Below are positions 34,081 through 46,110 of a stretch of 64,000 nt of DNA, one piece after another; positions within the stretch are counted from its first letter, which is position 1, and every line of letters starts with the position of its first letter. The stretch comes from Aplysia californica (lineage: Eukaryota > Mollusca > Gastropoda > Aplysiida > Aplysiidae). Location of the stretch: positions 1,036,995 through 1,100,994 of the forward strand of contig NW_004797318.1 of assembly GCF_000002075.1 (NCBI RefSeq). The letters run 5' to 3'. The notes beneath the pieces are model-generated. The model worked only from the letters and a program-made list of their open reading frames with translations, was not told where the DNA came from and made no database searches. The position numbers were made by a program, and so were the translations under genes.

Positions 34081-34760
34081 AATTGATGAAGAGTTCAGCT
34101 GGAGCTGTACATGCAATTGGTTGTTAGTTTTCCCCTGCACATGGCAAGACAGATCCTGATGAGTCAAGACTGGTCACAGTTTGTCTCTCGTCACTATCAG
34201 TCTACCACTAGTCAAGATGGCAGTCAGTGCTATCTCGTTATACCGCCAGCTTCACTGTACCACAAACTTCATGCTAGTCCCAAGGCAGGCGGTACAGTAA
34301 GTATAACGGTGTTTAACTGAATATCTAAGGAAAAACAAAGAGTGTTTACCTACTGGTTAACGGGAATCCACGGAGGCATCGTTTCCAATCTTGATCTGTC
34401 AAGGCCAGATGGTCAGACTGAGCCGCTAGTGGACCCTACAAATACCACAAAATGGAATTCTTTCCTAGTTTCCAGACTTGATTTTATTTTTTATAAGTTC
34501 AATGCCCTACTGTACACAAAGCAAGGAGAGAGACTCCATGTTTACAGCAAAGAAGTAGGAAGGAGAAATGGCAAAGACCTACATCAAAATAAACCAGACA
34601 CTTGTAGTTGTTGGCTATACAGTAATGACTGCAGATTTTCCGATGTACTATTCCAACTTAACAAATGTTTCATCGCCTGTTGGATTGCAGTAAGGCTATT
34701 GGTCAACCCACCAACTCGCTGTCAGGTTTCCATTTGCAAGTTCTGTTAGTCAACTGTGTG
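34081..34760. other. Unidentified stretch between SEC24 and MRPS24
   Basis: Two open stretches on the + strand (34111-34320 and 34342-34749) have mixed composition and unusual length for this AT-rich region. The first ends near ACAGTAAGT, a good donor context. I do not recognise any family in either. At about 34220-34310 an imperfect inverted repeat (GTTATACCGCC and GGCGGTACAG) suggests the end of a repeat element instead of an exon. Confidence 0.25.
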
Positions 34761-34842
34761 TCTCTTTGAAAAGAGTCAACCCCACCAAGTGCAGACACTT
34801 AAAATATTTTTAAAACAAGAACTGGGTTCAGATCTTGGAATT

Positions 34843-34848
34843 TTTATT
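34843..34848 (-). terminator. Candidate MRPS24 poly(A) signal AATAAA
   Basis: TTTATT on the + strand reads AATAAA in the MRPS24 direction, about 205 bp past the stop codon, a usual 3' UTR length. No other evidence supports it. Confidence 0.45.
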
Positions 34849-35051
34849 ATAAGAATATTAAGAACCACATTTTAAAATTTGCATTATAAGCTGAACCAGG
34901 AAAACACCAAATCATCCCCACAAGGAACACAAATTGTTCAAAAGCCTGCTTTCCTAACAACAATACGATTAGACATTTTAAAAAAAGACAACAAATATAT
35001 GTGAAAATTATGAAACAATTTTAATTCTAATCTGTACACATATATAATAAG

Positions 35052-38000
35052 CTAAATTTTCTTGAAAATCACATCCTCTCTTGAATTGACGGTCTGTAGT
35101 TCCACTTTCACTGGGCCTTTCAACCAGTGTGTGAGTAACTCCTCAGTGTATCCCTGCAGGAAGTAAACCTGTCGGGCCAGCATTCTGTCCATATTGACCA
35201 GGAAGACCAAAGTGATCATGTTGTGCCGTCGCTTTATCACCACCTCTGATGCTAACGAATTATGCCAAGTGCCGAAAACAAATTTCCTGATGAACAAATC
35301 TTCAAATGTCGTTTCCGCAATACGTTTCTCGCCATGGAGATTGCCTGAAACAGAACAGAGATCAGGAATTGATAAAGGTCGACGGTTGATTTCTGCAAAG
35401 CTTGAGGGTGTTGAAGAGTACTTGGAGAGGTTGAGACACTACTAAGAAGAAACGTGAACATTGACATGAGACAAATTTATATGGTACTGAGAAGGTGGCA
35501 GGGGGCAATCGTACGTGCGTGTACAGAATTTGTTCTGTTTATGCACCTGTCATCTACTTGAAAACAAGGGAGATAGAGAAAGAGAGNNNNNNNNNNNNNN
35601 NNNNNNNNNNNNNNNNNNNNNNNNNNNNNNNNNNNNNNNNNNNNNNNNNNNNNNNNNNNNNNNNNNNNNNNNNNNNNNNNNNNNNNNNNNNNNNNNNNNN
35701 NNNNNNNNNNNNNNNNNNNNNNNNNNNNNNNNNNNNNNNNNNNNNNNNNNNNNNNNNNNNNNNNNNNNNNNNNNNNNNNGGGGGAAGGAGAGAAAGGTGA
35801 CGGTAGGTAACTTCATCCTCAGTGTACACGGCTGTTACTATTACATAAGTTTACAGTTACAGCCATTTTTCCTTCTAAAACAATTTATACATGATAGGTG
35901 CATGAATATAGTACATAGCTTTCTCTTTCTCCAGGCTTCCACTAACCATTTCCTAATCATCAATACATGATATATTGAACTAGAATCTGCATTTGTTGCC
36001 ATTTTTTTGTCCACAAGTTGCCACAAAAAGTGGCAAAAGTTGCCATAAAAGTGGCCAATAATGTTCAAGCTTTCAACTCTTGGTGACGACATAGCAATAT
36101 GTTGAGAGAGGTAACTTAATCTATTAGTACAAGAAATTTCAATATGTTCTGTTTTAATAAGCATCCAGAATATCATTTGCAGCCACATATAATGTAAAAA
36201 CGTGAAAAAGAAGGTTTCACAGCAGAATGAAATCAAAGTTAGAACAGCACATAAACAACTACAAAAATTAACAACTAAAATAAGGGTGTTTGTATATCTT
36301 TCCAAAGATCTCCATTGGCTTCCACTAAAAGCCAAAATTGAATATAAGTCAGCCCTACTATGCTTCAAAGGTCAAGCTAACCAGTCTCCCACATATATTC
36401 AAGAACTCATTGTACCATACGCACCATCACGTGAACTAAGATCCAGTGGCTCTAGACTAATTTCAACACCTCGTAAGAAATATTTTAATTAATGGACAGT
36501 ACCTTTGCCTTTTTGTATGAGCATTTTTTATTGTCGGAAAGAATGTTGCGGTCAAAAAGTGCGCACATGTTTGTATGGTGTTAGTATGAATGCGTTTTTA
36601 ATCTCCTATGTATGCCTTGGGCCCATGCTGTGGGGAAAGGTGGGATACAAATGCTCTTATTATTATTATTGGCGATTTTAACCCTAAACGTGTGTAATTT
36701 AAGAAAAAGTACAGGATTTTTTTGTTACTGTTTTGATGTGTTGTTTTTCTATTTTTTTGTGTTTGTGTAGCGTAATATAATTTAATTTGAGGTTGTTCCT
36801 ACATTTTAAAAAAATAAAACGTTAATTTTGTAGTTGTTTGTATGCTGTTCTAATTTTGATTTCATTCTGTAAATTATGGAATCACACACAAGGGGCCTGC
36901 CAGTGTCAGTACTCGGTTTTGGTGGAGACACGCTCTAATATAACACATTATATTTATATTTTTGTAAAATGTAGGAACAACCTCAAATTAAATGATATTA
37001 CGCTACATGAACACAAAAAAACCCAAAAAAAACAACACATCAAAACAGTAACAAAAAAAAACAAAACAACACATAAAAAAAAACAGTAACAAAAAAACTA
37101 ACACACCGACAAATTAAAACACAACAAAAACGGAAAAGTAAAAGACAAACAGTAATATAGCATGTAATGTACCTACATTCTTAGCATGAAATTCAAAATA
37201 CACGTATAATATGTAATGAAGTAGCCTTTTTTTTGTTGAAAAATGCCAAATCGCTGCCCTGATTCGTGGACCAAAAAATGCCAAAAATCGCGGCCGCGGG
37301 TCGAGGCCGCGACAAACGCAGATGCTAGATGGAAAAGAGTTTCTTATCAGTCAAGTACATTGGATAGTAGCCACCGTCACCTGCTGTCGGCAACATTTTG
37401 CATGAGGAAAATAACGGCATTTCTTATCTTATACACATCACACAAAGAGCAGCAGAGAACAAAATTAGTTCAGGTCTATGGGCATTCAGAAACTGTGGGA
37501 ACAAAATGTCTTCAAACAGTCTTTGAGATTGACCTCAAAGTGAGAAGATTCCACAAGAGTGTTTACTGTTTATCTTATGAAACATGTTCACAATGGTAAC
37601 TTTTATAGAACAAGCTTAGCTGAACTGAGAAGCAGTACATTCTAAAATTATTTCAGTCAGCACCGCAAGTTATTAATCTTTACCAAAGATAGTGAATAAC
37701 AAGATGGGCCACTCAGCCAAAAAAGTGTCCGCAGGAAGTATGCTCTTTGCTTCAGATGGCGCTGCAGTCTGTTTTGAAGCTCTCTTTCATTTTTCCAGAA
37801 GAAGAATAAGAATAGCACCTCCTTGCGTGCGCAGATCGACTGCTGTTCATCAGCAGTTTGGGTACGTTCAGTGCGGAGTTTTAGTTTTTTTAAATATTTT
37901 AATGACCTCTCGCCTTTCATTCTAAAGTCAAATTAAACGAAGAAAACCATCACCCTTTCCTCCGGAAGAGGTTTTTTGTCAGCGTAACCATTTTAAAAAA

Positions 38001-39892
38001 GCGTTCTTCCGAAATTTATCCCAAAACTTGCTAGTTTCACTTTGATTTTTTTAAACTCAAGTAGGGTAACTCTGTTCGCAAAGAGTGCGCTTTTGTGAAG
38101 AGGGCGCCACCAAATTTTGAGGACACTTTTTTAATTGGCTCAAAGAGAGAAGTGGCCCATCTTGTTATGTACTATCATTGTCTTTACTAGAAGCTGTATA
38201 CCACAGTTAGTGAACAAAAAAGATGAGCCGACTATTCACAAAAAGTACAAAAACCCATAGAAAACTAGAGTCTATGGGGCTTATTTTTGGTTTGATGCAA
38301 AAGAAAGATTAAAAAGTACTTCGGCAAAAATGAATGTTGAAGCACTCAACTGAGCTCTGTTTGCTTCAGCATGACATTAGCTTTCAGTGAAAGTTTTTAT
38401 CTCTATGGCAAAATGGAGCAGTATTTTTAAAGTAAATCTTATAATGAAAAGTATTATAAATCTATGTGCACTAGTTGAAATGACTCCTATCCCACTTCTA
38501 ATTTCACTCAATTATCTACACTAAATTAAAGAGCAGAAACAGCAAGAGGAAGTTGATCACAGCATTCTCTATTTTACTTTGTCATCGAGGGGAAGGTCCA
38601 AGGGTAGGGAGTTGTCACCAAACCACCTGTCGCATGGACTGAACTCAGGTCAGGGATTCATGCACATGCCATAGGTGTTATATAACAAGAAATGGAGACA
38701 TAAAAGTAGCTAGTGAAGAGTAAAATGACTATGTCACAGTCATTGAACTATGAAGCCTTGAAATTCAACGGTCAAATGAACTTTAGAGGGTCGAAACTGG
38801 TAGCAAGAAATCCTGGCTACATCCACTTTTGCAAAACAAATTGTATTCTTGTTCACGACATGAACACTACATGCTTAAATCATTAAATTTTTAGACTTTA
38901 GTAACCTTTAGTTTGAAGACATACCAATATAAAACAGGTTTGCACCAGGCAAACATTATGGTTCGCTATACCAGTCAAAAATGCTATTAAAAGAAAATGT
39001 CTGATAAAAAATAAAAATTAAAACTTGTTGTGAGTAACTTTGGCCTACAATACAATGCAGGAGACATGACACATTATTTAAGTTGTTAGGTATACCCCAT
39101 TCTCTTGACTTATTGATACTGTAACTAATAACAGAAATGTGGTTTCATAGAAGACTGCTGAGAATATCTTGGAAGGAAAAGAAATTAAATGAAGTACTCG
39201 AAAAAACCCATGTGGGCCTCTCGCTGAAGGTAAAACCATCAGGAAAAGACAGGTAGTTCTTGGGAAGCTTAATTAGACATAAGGGCCTTGAACATCTAGC
39301 TCTCACTGACAAAATTGAAGGCAGAACGAGGCAGGGGAAGGCCCAGAGCAACCTACTTGAAGAGCCTAAACAGATAGGGTGACAGGGAAAGATCAGGGTA
39401 ATGTAGCTTTTTTGAGAGCATCTGAGCAAAGGAATGAATGGAGAACCATGATCGCCGATGTCTGTCACAGATTTGGCACTTGATGAGATGATTTTGTATT
39501 TCCCTCTCCTCCTTCTTTCTCTTCCATTTGAGTCCACAGGTGAGTTAACAAATTAGGTTCACAAGGAATGTCAAGTGATGTTTGTGCCGACAGCTCACAG
39601 TGCGTTCTTAAAGCAAGGGAAATAGCCCACTTGAACATTTATGTTCATACACACATAAATATGAGGAGTCCAACAATGCCACAATGATAATCTTACTTGT
39701 ATTCCAAGAGAGCCATCCTTTCCTCACATTCATTTCAGATGGCGGGATTGCCTCTTCATACGTCAAAGGTTTTGTTCTGAACCTGGTCACTTTAGGAACT
39801 CCCGATTTTTTATTCTTGGCAAGGCAGGCTGTTGTAGACAGACCCCGAAATGCAACGTTCAACGATGACAAAGGAGCTGCCCTGTTTAAAAC
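35052..39892 (-). CDS. MRPS24: MRPS24, mitochondrial small-subunit ribosomal protein S24 (first exon missing)
   Basis: MRPS24 (uS3m) is a nuclear-encoded protein of the mitochondrial ribosome small subunit. Two coding exons are seen on the - strand. Exon 39892-39697 follows a pyrimidine-rich acceptor and reads VLNRAAPLSS, then AFRGLSTTACLAKNKKSG and KPLTYEEAIPPSEMNVRKGW. Exon 35344-35052 reads NLHGEKRIAETTFEDLFIRK, then KRRHNMITLVFLVN, YFLQGYTEELLTHWLKGPVK and VELQTVN, ending in TAG. The Ser codon at the junction is completed by splicing. The order and spacing match human MRPS24 (TYEEA, RKGWLSLHTGNL, FLRKFMWGTF, YFLVGYSETLLSY). The visible part gives 162 residues, against 167 in human, so only a short first exon with the start codon is missing. 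The 4.35 kb intron carries several repeats and a gap. An AATAAA on this strand lies at 34848-34843, about 205 bp after the stop. Confidence 0.93.
35587..35779. other. Assembly gap of 193 N in the MRPS24 intron
   Basis: The gap is flanked by GAGA-rich sequence on the left and GGGGAAGGAGAGAAAGG on the right, so a purine-rich microsatellite is the likely content. No coding block is missing at this point: both MRPS24 exons that flank the intron are complete. Confidence 0.85.
36190..36671 (+). mobile_element. CR1/L2/Jockey-like LINE 3' end
   Basis: At 36298-36480 it reads LSKDLHWLPLKAKIEYKSAL, LCFKGQANQSPTYIQELI and YAPSRELRSSGSRL. This is the well-known C-terminal block of LINE reverse transcriptases (LHWLPV, PSRSLRSS). 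The 3' region ends in GGTGGGATACAAATGC and a short TTA microsatellite. The copy is strongly 5'-truncated. Confidence 0.7.
36724..37052. mobile_element. TIR element with long inverted arms
   Basis: The left arm (36724-36815) starts GTTACTGTTTTGATGTGTTG and contains TTTGAGGTTGTTCCTACATT. The right arm (about 36955-37052) is its reverse complement, ending CACATCAAAACAGTAAC. Arms of about 90-95 bp enclose about 140 bp with no coding block. It is a MITE or fold-back copy in the MRPS24 intron. Confidence 0.65.
37699..38165. mobile_element. TA-flanked MITE
   Basis: The 467-bp element has inverted ends ACAAGATGGGCCACT, with further matching inner blocks (AAAAAAGTGTCC), and TA on both sides (37697-37698 and 38166-38167). 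This fits a Tc1/mariner-type non-autonomous element. Confidence 0.65.
39160..39490 (+). mobile_element. RTE-like LINE 3' end
   Basis: In broken frame it reads GLEHLALTDKIEGRTRQGKA and, further on, MENHDRRCLSQIWHLM, matching the 3' end of RTE-type LINEs (KIEGRRSRGRQR type block). Similar shorter ends occur at 19095 and 26008. It lies close to the second MRPS24 exon, in its intron. Confidence 0.6.
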
Positions 39893-40144
39893 CTGGATAA
39901 AGAAGAAATGAGAGAAGAAAATGTTATACAGAGACTACAAAAGCTCGGAATCACAATTCTTCAGTAAAACCAAGAGAGACTGGTGCTTCCCTTTTGACGG
40001 GCTTTTAGGTCTTTTACTGTGTTGAAAGGACGAGAATAGAAAAAGACTTCTTCAAGGAGCTCTGACTGAGACAGTTTTGAAAATTAATGTCTAGTTATAT
40101 TTTTCTCCATAATGTATGTTCTAATTCTAATGTCCTCATTCAAC

Positions 40145-42052
40145 CAGGGTTGGGTTGATTTAAATCAGGTCGATTTAAATCAGTTGATTTTTTAAATTTA
40201 AATCAACTTCATTTTAAAAATAAAAATCAGTGATTTAAATCACTTTAAAAAAATTGTTTTCAGTTTTTACATATACAGTTGAACCTGCCTTAAAGGAAAC
40301 CTGTATAAAATTGGAAACCTGTCTCTACGGAATCTCCACGCTCCCCCCTTGATATATTCCTCTTTAATTACCTTTATAAAACGGAAACCTGTCCAACGCA
40401 GAAACGGAAAGAAAAATCTGCTCCCTTCCGATGGTTTCACTTGTCTAAGACAGAAAATGCTTTGCCCGCTCAGCCCTGATTTGAAACAAAACTCACAAGT
40501 TTGGTACCGCCGGCTCTAAACTTTATGCGATGGCCATGCCGCTGGGCGAGGAAGGGGAGATGGGGTGCAATTTGGGGGTAGATGTTACCCCATCATGTGA
40601 GCCCTGCGCGATGCAGATGGTCAGTGTAGTGTGGGTGTGAAATCTCACGACTGCCCGTGAGAGTGCTCGAGTAACGAGCCACGACGGAAACTTTCCTGGG
40701 TAGCCAGAAGCCAGAGGTGTGAAATTAGATTGACCAATTCCTGCCGCCGTGATCGTACGGCCAGCCGAGAAAAGAGTTCCTCGAATCGTTGTTACAATGA
40801 TGGCAGTGAGGGGTGGTATTGGTGGGTGGGGCTAAGGGTGGAAGCAAAGGAGATGTTCAAACGTTTCCATTTTTAATAGGTCAAACAGTGGTCCTATGAA
40901 AGGCAAGCACTGGTGGTAATTGGATTAGTAAGACAGACGCATGTCATTATCAGGCAGGATAGCAATTGAGAGGTGTTAAGTTTTGACCACTGCTTGCCGA
41001 TCGTACAAGCAATCTTTCATCCCACCGGCTGGGCCTTTGAACCCCCCCCCCCCCAAACCTCCATCTCCCTCTAAATTCCCCTGTTTAAGACGGAAAATGT
41101 CTAAGACGGATTTTTCTTCTGTCTCCCTTGCGATTTCGTCTTACACAGGTTCGACTGTATTTAAACATACAGATATATATAAGATTTAGTAGACTAATAT
41201 AATCATGCTTAAAAGTTTGCTTTCCCCCCTGTCACTGTAAAATAATACAGTATTCAATTTACTTTTTTTTTCATAATTGAAATTAGCATTTTAAAATATT
41301 TTTTTAGACAAACACAAGCACGTGCGCGCGCACACACACACACCCATCCACACACAGACTAAGGAAATGTCTAGATTTATTAACTGTAAACTTTATAATT
41401 TATTGAATGTCAGATCAAATCAACTGTGACTGAGGAGAATAAAAACATTAACAAATAAAAATCTAAACAATGTAATAAAAATAATAATTCAGATATTATT
41501 GCAAATTAACAAAATGGCAACTGAAGGAATTTTGAAAGTAAATCACTTTCATACAATATTAACGGTTTTACAATAAGCAACAATTTAGATCATGTTGAAA
41601 TTACCCATGGAGTTGTTTGGGGTTGAAGGTTTTGAAAAGAAACACAATACAGTATTCAATTTCCTTTTTTTTTTCAAATAAATTGAAATTAGCATTTTTT
41701 TCCTTCGTTTTAGACAAACACAAGCGTGCACACACACACATTGTAATAATATGCAAGTTTATCTATGCATAATTACCCCCCTTCCTGTTAGACTGACATT
41801 TTCTTCATTTTTGTCTGTAACCATGAATAATTCACTATATATCAGATTAAGGCTTTCTTTTGCAGTTGCTTAAATTAATCATTAGTTAAAATAAATAAAA
41901 CAATGCATTTTGCACTAAAAGAATATACTTTCAGTCACTAAAGATCTCAAACTGTGTTGACATTAAAAAACAAAAAAATTAAATGGATAATTAAAAATAC
42001 GATTAAAATTTTTTTTAATCAATTAAAAAAAAATAAAAAATCACCAACCCTG
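40145..42052. mobile_element. hAT-like element with 8-bp target duplication
   Basis: It starts CAGGGTTGGGTTGATTTAAA and ends AATCACCAACCCTG. The flanks CATTCAAC (40137-40144) and CATTCAAA (42053-42060) match at 7 of 8 bases, the hAT target-site length. Length is 1,908 bp with no transposase. It contains a complete pogo-like MITE (40276-41157) and a roughly 95-bp internal direct duplication (about 41249-41346 and 41650-41742). Confidence 0.8.
40276..41157. mobile_element. Pogo-like MITE nested in a hAT-like element
   Basis: The 882-bp element starts CAGTTGAACCTGCCTTAAAG and, from the right, CAGTCGAACCTGTGTAAGAC. TA flanks both ends (40274-40275 and 41158-41159). It is a relative of the copy at 4784-5552, inserted about 130 bp inside the hAT-like element. 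Confidence 0.75.
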
Positions 42053-42159
42053 CATTCAAACTGGTAATGAAACAGGCTAGGAATTAACGGGCTGGGATTC
42101 TTCATCATTATCTGAAGTTGAGACAGGTTTTCTGACAAGCAGGGCAAATGTTTTAAGTT

Positions 42160-42686
42160 TTTTTTTGGTAAGTGTTTTACGGCGCTCCCAAATGCATAAG
42201 TTGTAAGGTCATATGAGTGAGCGGGACATAACATTTTCAGTCGGTAGGAAATTTTGAATTTTGCCACGCTGACGGCCGAAACCTACTCTTATTAATTTTT
42301 GGACCACCAAGGCATCTTTAATTTGCACTACTTGCACTTGGGACCTCCGAGATTTTTCGTCTTTGTCCGAGAAGGCTAGGTGCAGATCTTTCCTACCATA
42401 AGATCAGGGATGTGGCTGAAAGACAGCAGTAAGAAGGAGTCAAGGAGTAGCCGTAGAAAGGCTGCAGAAAGAGTCAGGAGCTTAGAGGAGGGGGAAAAGG
42501 AGGTGAGGGGATGGGGGCAGAAAGTGGATACGAAAGCAGACGACAGAACATTGTTAGTAGAGAGCAGGAAAGGAGGTGAAAGGAGAACATTTTATAGAAG
42601 AAAATTTTCCGTCGCGATCCGGATTCAAACTCAAGACCTATTAAATGAGAGGTGAACACTTTAACCTCTAGACTACGAGAGCCCCT
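42160..42686 (-). mobile_element. SINE family A copy, reverse strand
   Basis: On the - strand the copy opens with GGGGCTCTCGTAGTCTAGAG, box B GTTTGAATCC, and ends in GAGCGCCGTAAAACACT. A 5-bp stem (CGCTC and GAGCG) is still possible. It is more diverged than the copies at 26444 and 29116. Confidence 0.75.
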
Positions 42687-43670
42687 GGCAAATGATGTTT
42701 AAATATTCAAAATCAGAATTGTCAAGTATTCTTAAAAGTGATACTGTGGATTTTGGAAAGTATGAAACACTGGATGGTACGTGCCAGGCCAAGATAAAAA
42801 GAATAGAATGATCTCCGCCAAAATGCACGCCATACAAAGACATGCTCTGCTCAAACATAGGCAATAGTAATCACTAAAATATCCAGGAAATGAGATCAAT
42901 GTGTGTCCTCCCCCCCCCTCTCCCCCCCATCCCTCCCTTTCAAATGTTCACATGAACGCATGCTCCATGTCAAGTGCACACTGTGGAGCCCTCCCGAGCA
43001 CTGTGTGTTTTGGCAGAGACTACTGTACAGTCTAGCACGCGCATAGCAAAACACGCACATAGGGCCTATCAAAAACAGATTTTCAGGCCCTGATTGTTTT
43101 CTTACATTTTCTTTGTATCTGAAATACAGACATAACAAAATTATTTCCAGGTCACGTTGATTTTGCCTTTTGCCATGAGCATGCTAGACTCTTTTTATAC
43201 AGTTAAAATAACTTTAACTCTCTTATTTTTTTTAAAGAGTTTACTAGATCTAGAACTATGGATGGGTGTGTCAAACACATTTGTCAACCCCTGACATGTC
43301 GAGATCCATGCTCAACTTAGAAAGTATTAGAAGAAGATTTAGTACTTCTCGCATTAAGCACCGTTCTTGACATATGTTAAATCTTATTCCCGATATAATA
43401 ATAAGAGTGAGAAAAGTGGGAGGAATCAGAAGGGCAAGAGGACAAGCAATGATGGCAGCAATCCATTTATGAACTCATGTGACTTTGTAGGGCTCTAAAC
43501 CATGGACTTTCTTAGACTCCGTGAATAAATCGTACTTGATGTTAATTTGTGAATTCTCAGATAAGAATATAACTTAATATAATACATACGACTTAAAAAA
43601 TCTTGGCAGACAATGAGAGGATTGCGTTTGCTGTGATTTGAAGGGCAACAACAGGACAAAGTGTGACAAA

Positions 43671-45000
43671 AGGGCTCTTGTGGTTGAGAGGTTACGGTGT
43701 TCGCCTCTCGTTCAATAGGTCCCGAGTTTGAATCTGGACAGTGACGGAAAATTTTCTTCTGTAAAATTTTCTACATTCACCTCCTCTCCTGCTCTCAAAC
43801 AATGTTCTGTTGTCGGCTTAAATGTCACCATTTTTGACCCCCACTCCCTCACCTCCGGTGCCCCCTCCTCTGGGCTCCTGACTCTACTCTTTCTGCAGCC
43901 TTTCTACTGTTGTTACTCCTTGACTCCTTTTTACTGCACCGTTTTTCAGCCACATCCCTGATCTTATTGTATGTAAGATCAAACACCTAGCCTTTTCGCA
44001 AAAGGGCAAAAAATCTCGGAAGTCTCGTGCGCCAGTTGCACACGTATGGAATAGATCCTTTGGTGGTCCAAAATCTATCAGAATATACAGTATTTAATCT
44101 ACTTAAATCGATATGCTTTGGGAAGTGGATTTGATGTCGATAAATTAAAATATAAAGCCAAAGAGGAAAAACAAGGCGAAGTCTGCCGTAAAAAGACAAC
44201 ACTACTTTTTTAAGCTGGTTGCTTCCCTTGATTTTTACACAACTACACAGTGAAACTAACAAGAAGCAAAGGGGAGGCGGGGGTTGGAGTTACGGTACCA
44301 CAGGCCGAGCAACGAGAGGCGCACACTACAGACCAGCGTAATCTTTGTTGTAGCATCCTTGTAAGGCCTGTATAACTGCTGGGGAAAATGGAAAGGCAAG
44401 GCACTGAATCACTGACCGTAGCACTTTCCAACGACAGACTGAGAATGGGATGGGGAAGGGGAGTGAGCGATCGAGAGCAGTGGGTAGGGAGGTAATGCCC
44501 AGCGCGCGAGACGCTCACGTCTGTGAGCAAGGCACTGTACTGTGTTGGAGACTACACTGTGTAGGCCCAACATGACCTACTAAAGCCTAGTGTGCCGAAT
44601 GGGCAACTGTACTTGGCGGGTATGCGGACTGAATGAAGAACTAATACGTTGACCGTTAGCGTGGCTTATTCCCCCAATTATGTTCATGGGCTTCGCCAGG
44701 TACCCAGGAAGCATAACGATAAAGCAGAGTGGGCCGAAAAAAAGTCAATATAAGAGAAATTGTTTTGTGAATTTATTGAAGGAAAAATTTCGTCATTGGA
44801 AATTATGTCGATATGTCAAAATGTCGATACATCGGCTGTCAATATAAGTGGATTATACCGTGTATTAAGATCTAATCTTACTTCGGCCGCCACTGGGACA
44901 AACTTAAAAATTTCCTACCAATTGAAAATGTTTAAAGTGTCCCGCGCTCTCATATGACTACACCACACATTTGCGAGCGCCATAAAACACAAAAAAAAAG
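43671..45000 (+). mobile_element. SINE family A copy split by a DNA element
   Basis: The head and body lie at 43671-44087 (GGCTCTTGTGGTTGAGAGG, box B AGTTTGAATCT) and the 3' part at 44863-45000 (TTCGGCCGCCACTGGGACAA through GAGCGCCATAAAACAC). Between them sits the TA-flanked element 44088-44862. The 3' arms GCGCTC and GAGCGC are perfectly complementary. Confidence 0.75.
44088..44862. mobile_element. TA-flanked MITE inside a SINE
   Basis: The 775-bp element has imperfect inverted ends (CAGTATTTAATCTACTTAAA and, from the right, CACGGTATAATCCACTTATA). TA lies on both sides (44086-44087 and 44863-44864). The interrupted SINE gives independent proof of the insertion. There is no transposase. Confidence 0.7.
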
Positions 45001-45163
45001 GTTGACAACGCAGCACTGGCACTGGCACTCTGTGGCTGTGGGAGAGTACAGTTGAATTTAGCCCCCAAATCAGGGTCCCCTTACGAAATGGTAGCCTACT
45101 TCACATACATGGCCCCAAAAGTATTGGGATAATACATTGTGAGACAATTTTCTGAAGGCAGGC

Positions 45164-45283
45164 GCTATTTGCAACGCCGCATTCTGAATAGCTCCCGTGC
45201 TATTTGTCACGCCGCGTTCTGAATAGCTCCTGTGCTATTTGTCACGCCGCGTTCTGAATAGCTCCCATGCTATTTGAAACGCC
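45164..45283. repeat. 35-bp tandem repeat, 3.4 copies
   Basis: Units start at 45164, 45199, 45234 and 45269 (last one partial). Each reads GCTATTTGTCACGCCGC then a variant of TTCTGAATAGCTCC. Similar words (CTATTTGCAAAGCTGCG, ACGCCAGTGCTA) reappear at about 47590-47680. Confidence 0.8.
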
Positions 45284-46009
45284 AGTACCAGATCTTGAAG
45301 CCATCGTTTCTACATCATAATATTGTAGTTCTGCCTGTATTATTTATAATGTGGAAGCTTTCTCAGTTTCTGAATAAACCTCCTATGATTTGACTCCTTT
45401 TTTTAAAGACGTCTTATTCTGATCAATATTGGGTAGATCTAGATTAGATCTAACAATTGTTTCTGACATTGTTTGCACAAAAGTAGACTAGACATACAGT
45501 CTCATAATCATTTGAGTTTGAGCAAGTAAGTCGAAAGACGCTTAGATAACAATAAAAAGACAGTGCCACTCGGCAAAAGCAGTATTTTCTGTCCGCAGTG
45601 TCGTCATACAATAGATCTACGAGTACCTAAAAATATGTTAGCCCTAGAGAACGTTACAAGCTGTCTACATTCTCTAAGTCTAATGCTCAGTGCTTCCAAG
45701 CATGGCATCGAATCCCGGTCCCCGAAGATTTTTTTTTTCTAAAAAAAACAAAAACAAATTAGACTCACAGACCAAGAAAGCCACTAACTTTAACCAGGCC
45801 TAAAATCCCTAAATTGGTCAAAAGAAAAGTATAGTAAGGCTATAGGCTACAGCCTACTTTGTACAGAGGTCCTCTTGGGACAAAACCAGAAAGTGCATTC
45901 TTCATCACTACATTAAAAAAAAACTACAAAGAAACAAGTTATAATCTATGGGAAAAATAATTTGTTGGTCAGTCGAGAAGAGGACACACAAAAAAACCCC
46001 CCCAAAAAA

Positions 46010-46110
46010 CCTTCCACGACCGGGAATCAAACCCACGTTCACAAAATAAAGGTTTGGCTTCAAGCGCAGACGCGCTGTCCATTCGGCCATCAGAACCTCC
46101 GACAACAAAG
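46010..46110 (-). repeat. tRNA-like sequence, SINE head or tRNA pseudogene
   Basis: On the - strand it has a box-A-like TGGCCGAATGGACAGCGCG and box-B-like GGGTTTGATTCCCGG, with a long insert between, as in Ser/Leu-type tRNAs. The acceptor arms do not pair clearly, so I do not call a functional tRNA. Confidence 0.4.

Noticed and set aside
34111-34749. Possible unknown exons between SEC24 and MRPS24
   Set aside because: No family was recognised, no proper acceptor was found for either stretch, and an imperfect inverted repeat suggests a repeat element. It is listed only as an unidentified stretch.
37243-37599. 118-codon open frame in the MRPS24 intron
   Set aside because: It matches no family I know, has no splice context and is of the kind expected by chance.
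46010-46110. Ser/Leu-type tRNA gene on the - strand
   Set aside because: Promoter boxes are visible, but the stems do not pair well enough and the stretch looks like a SINE head.
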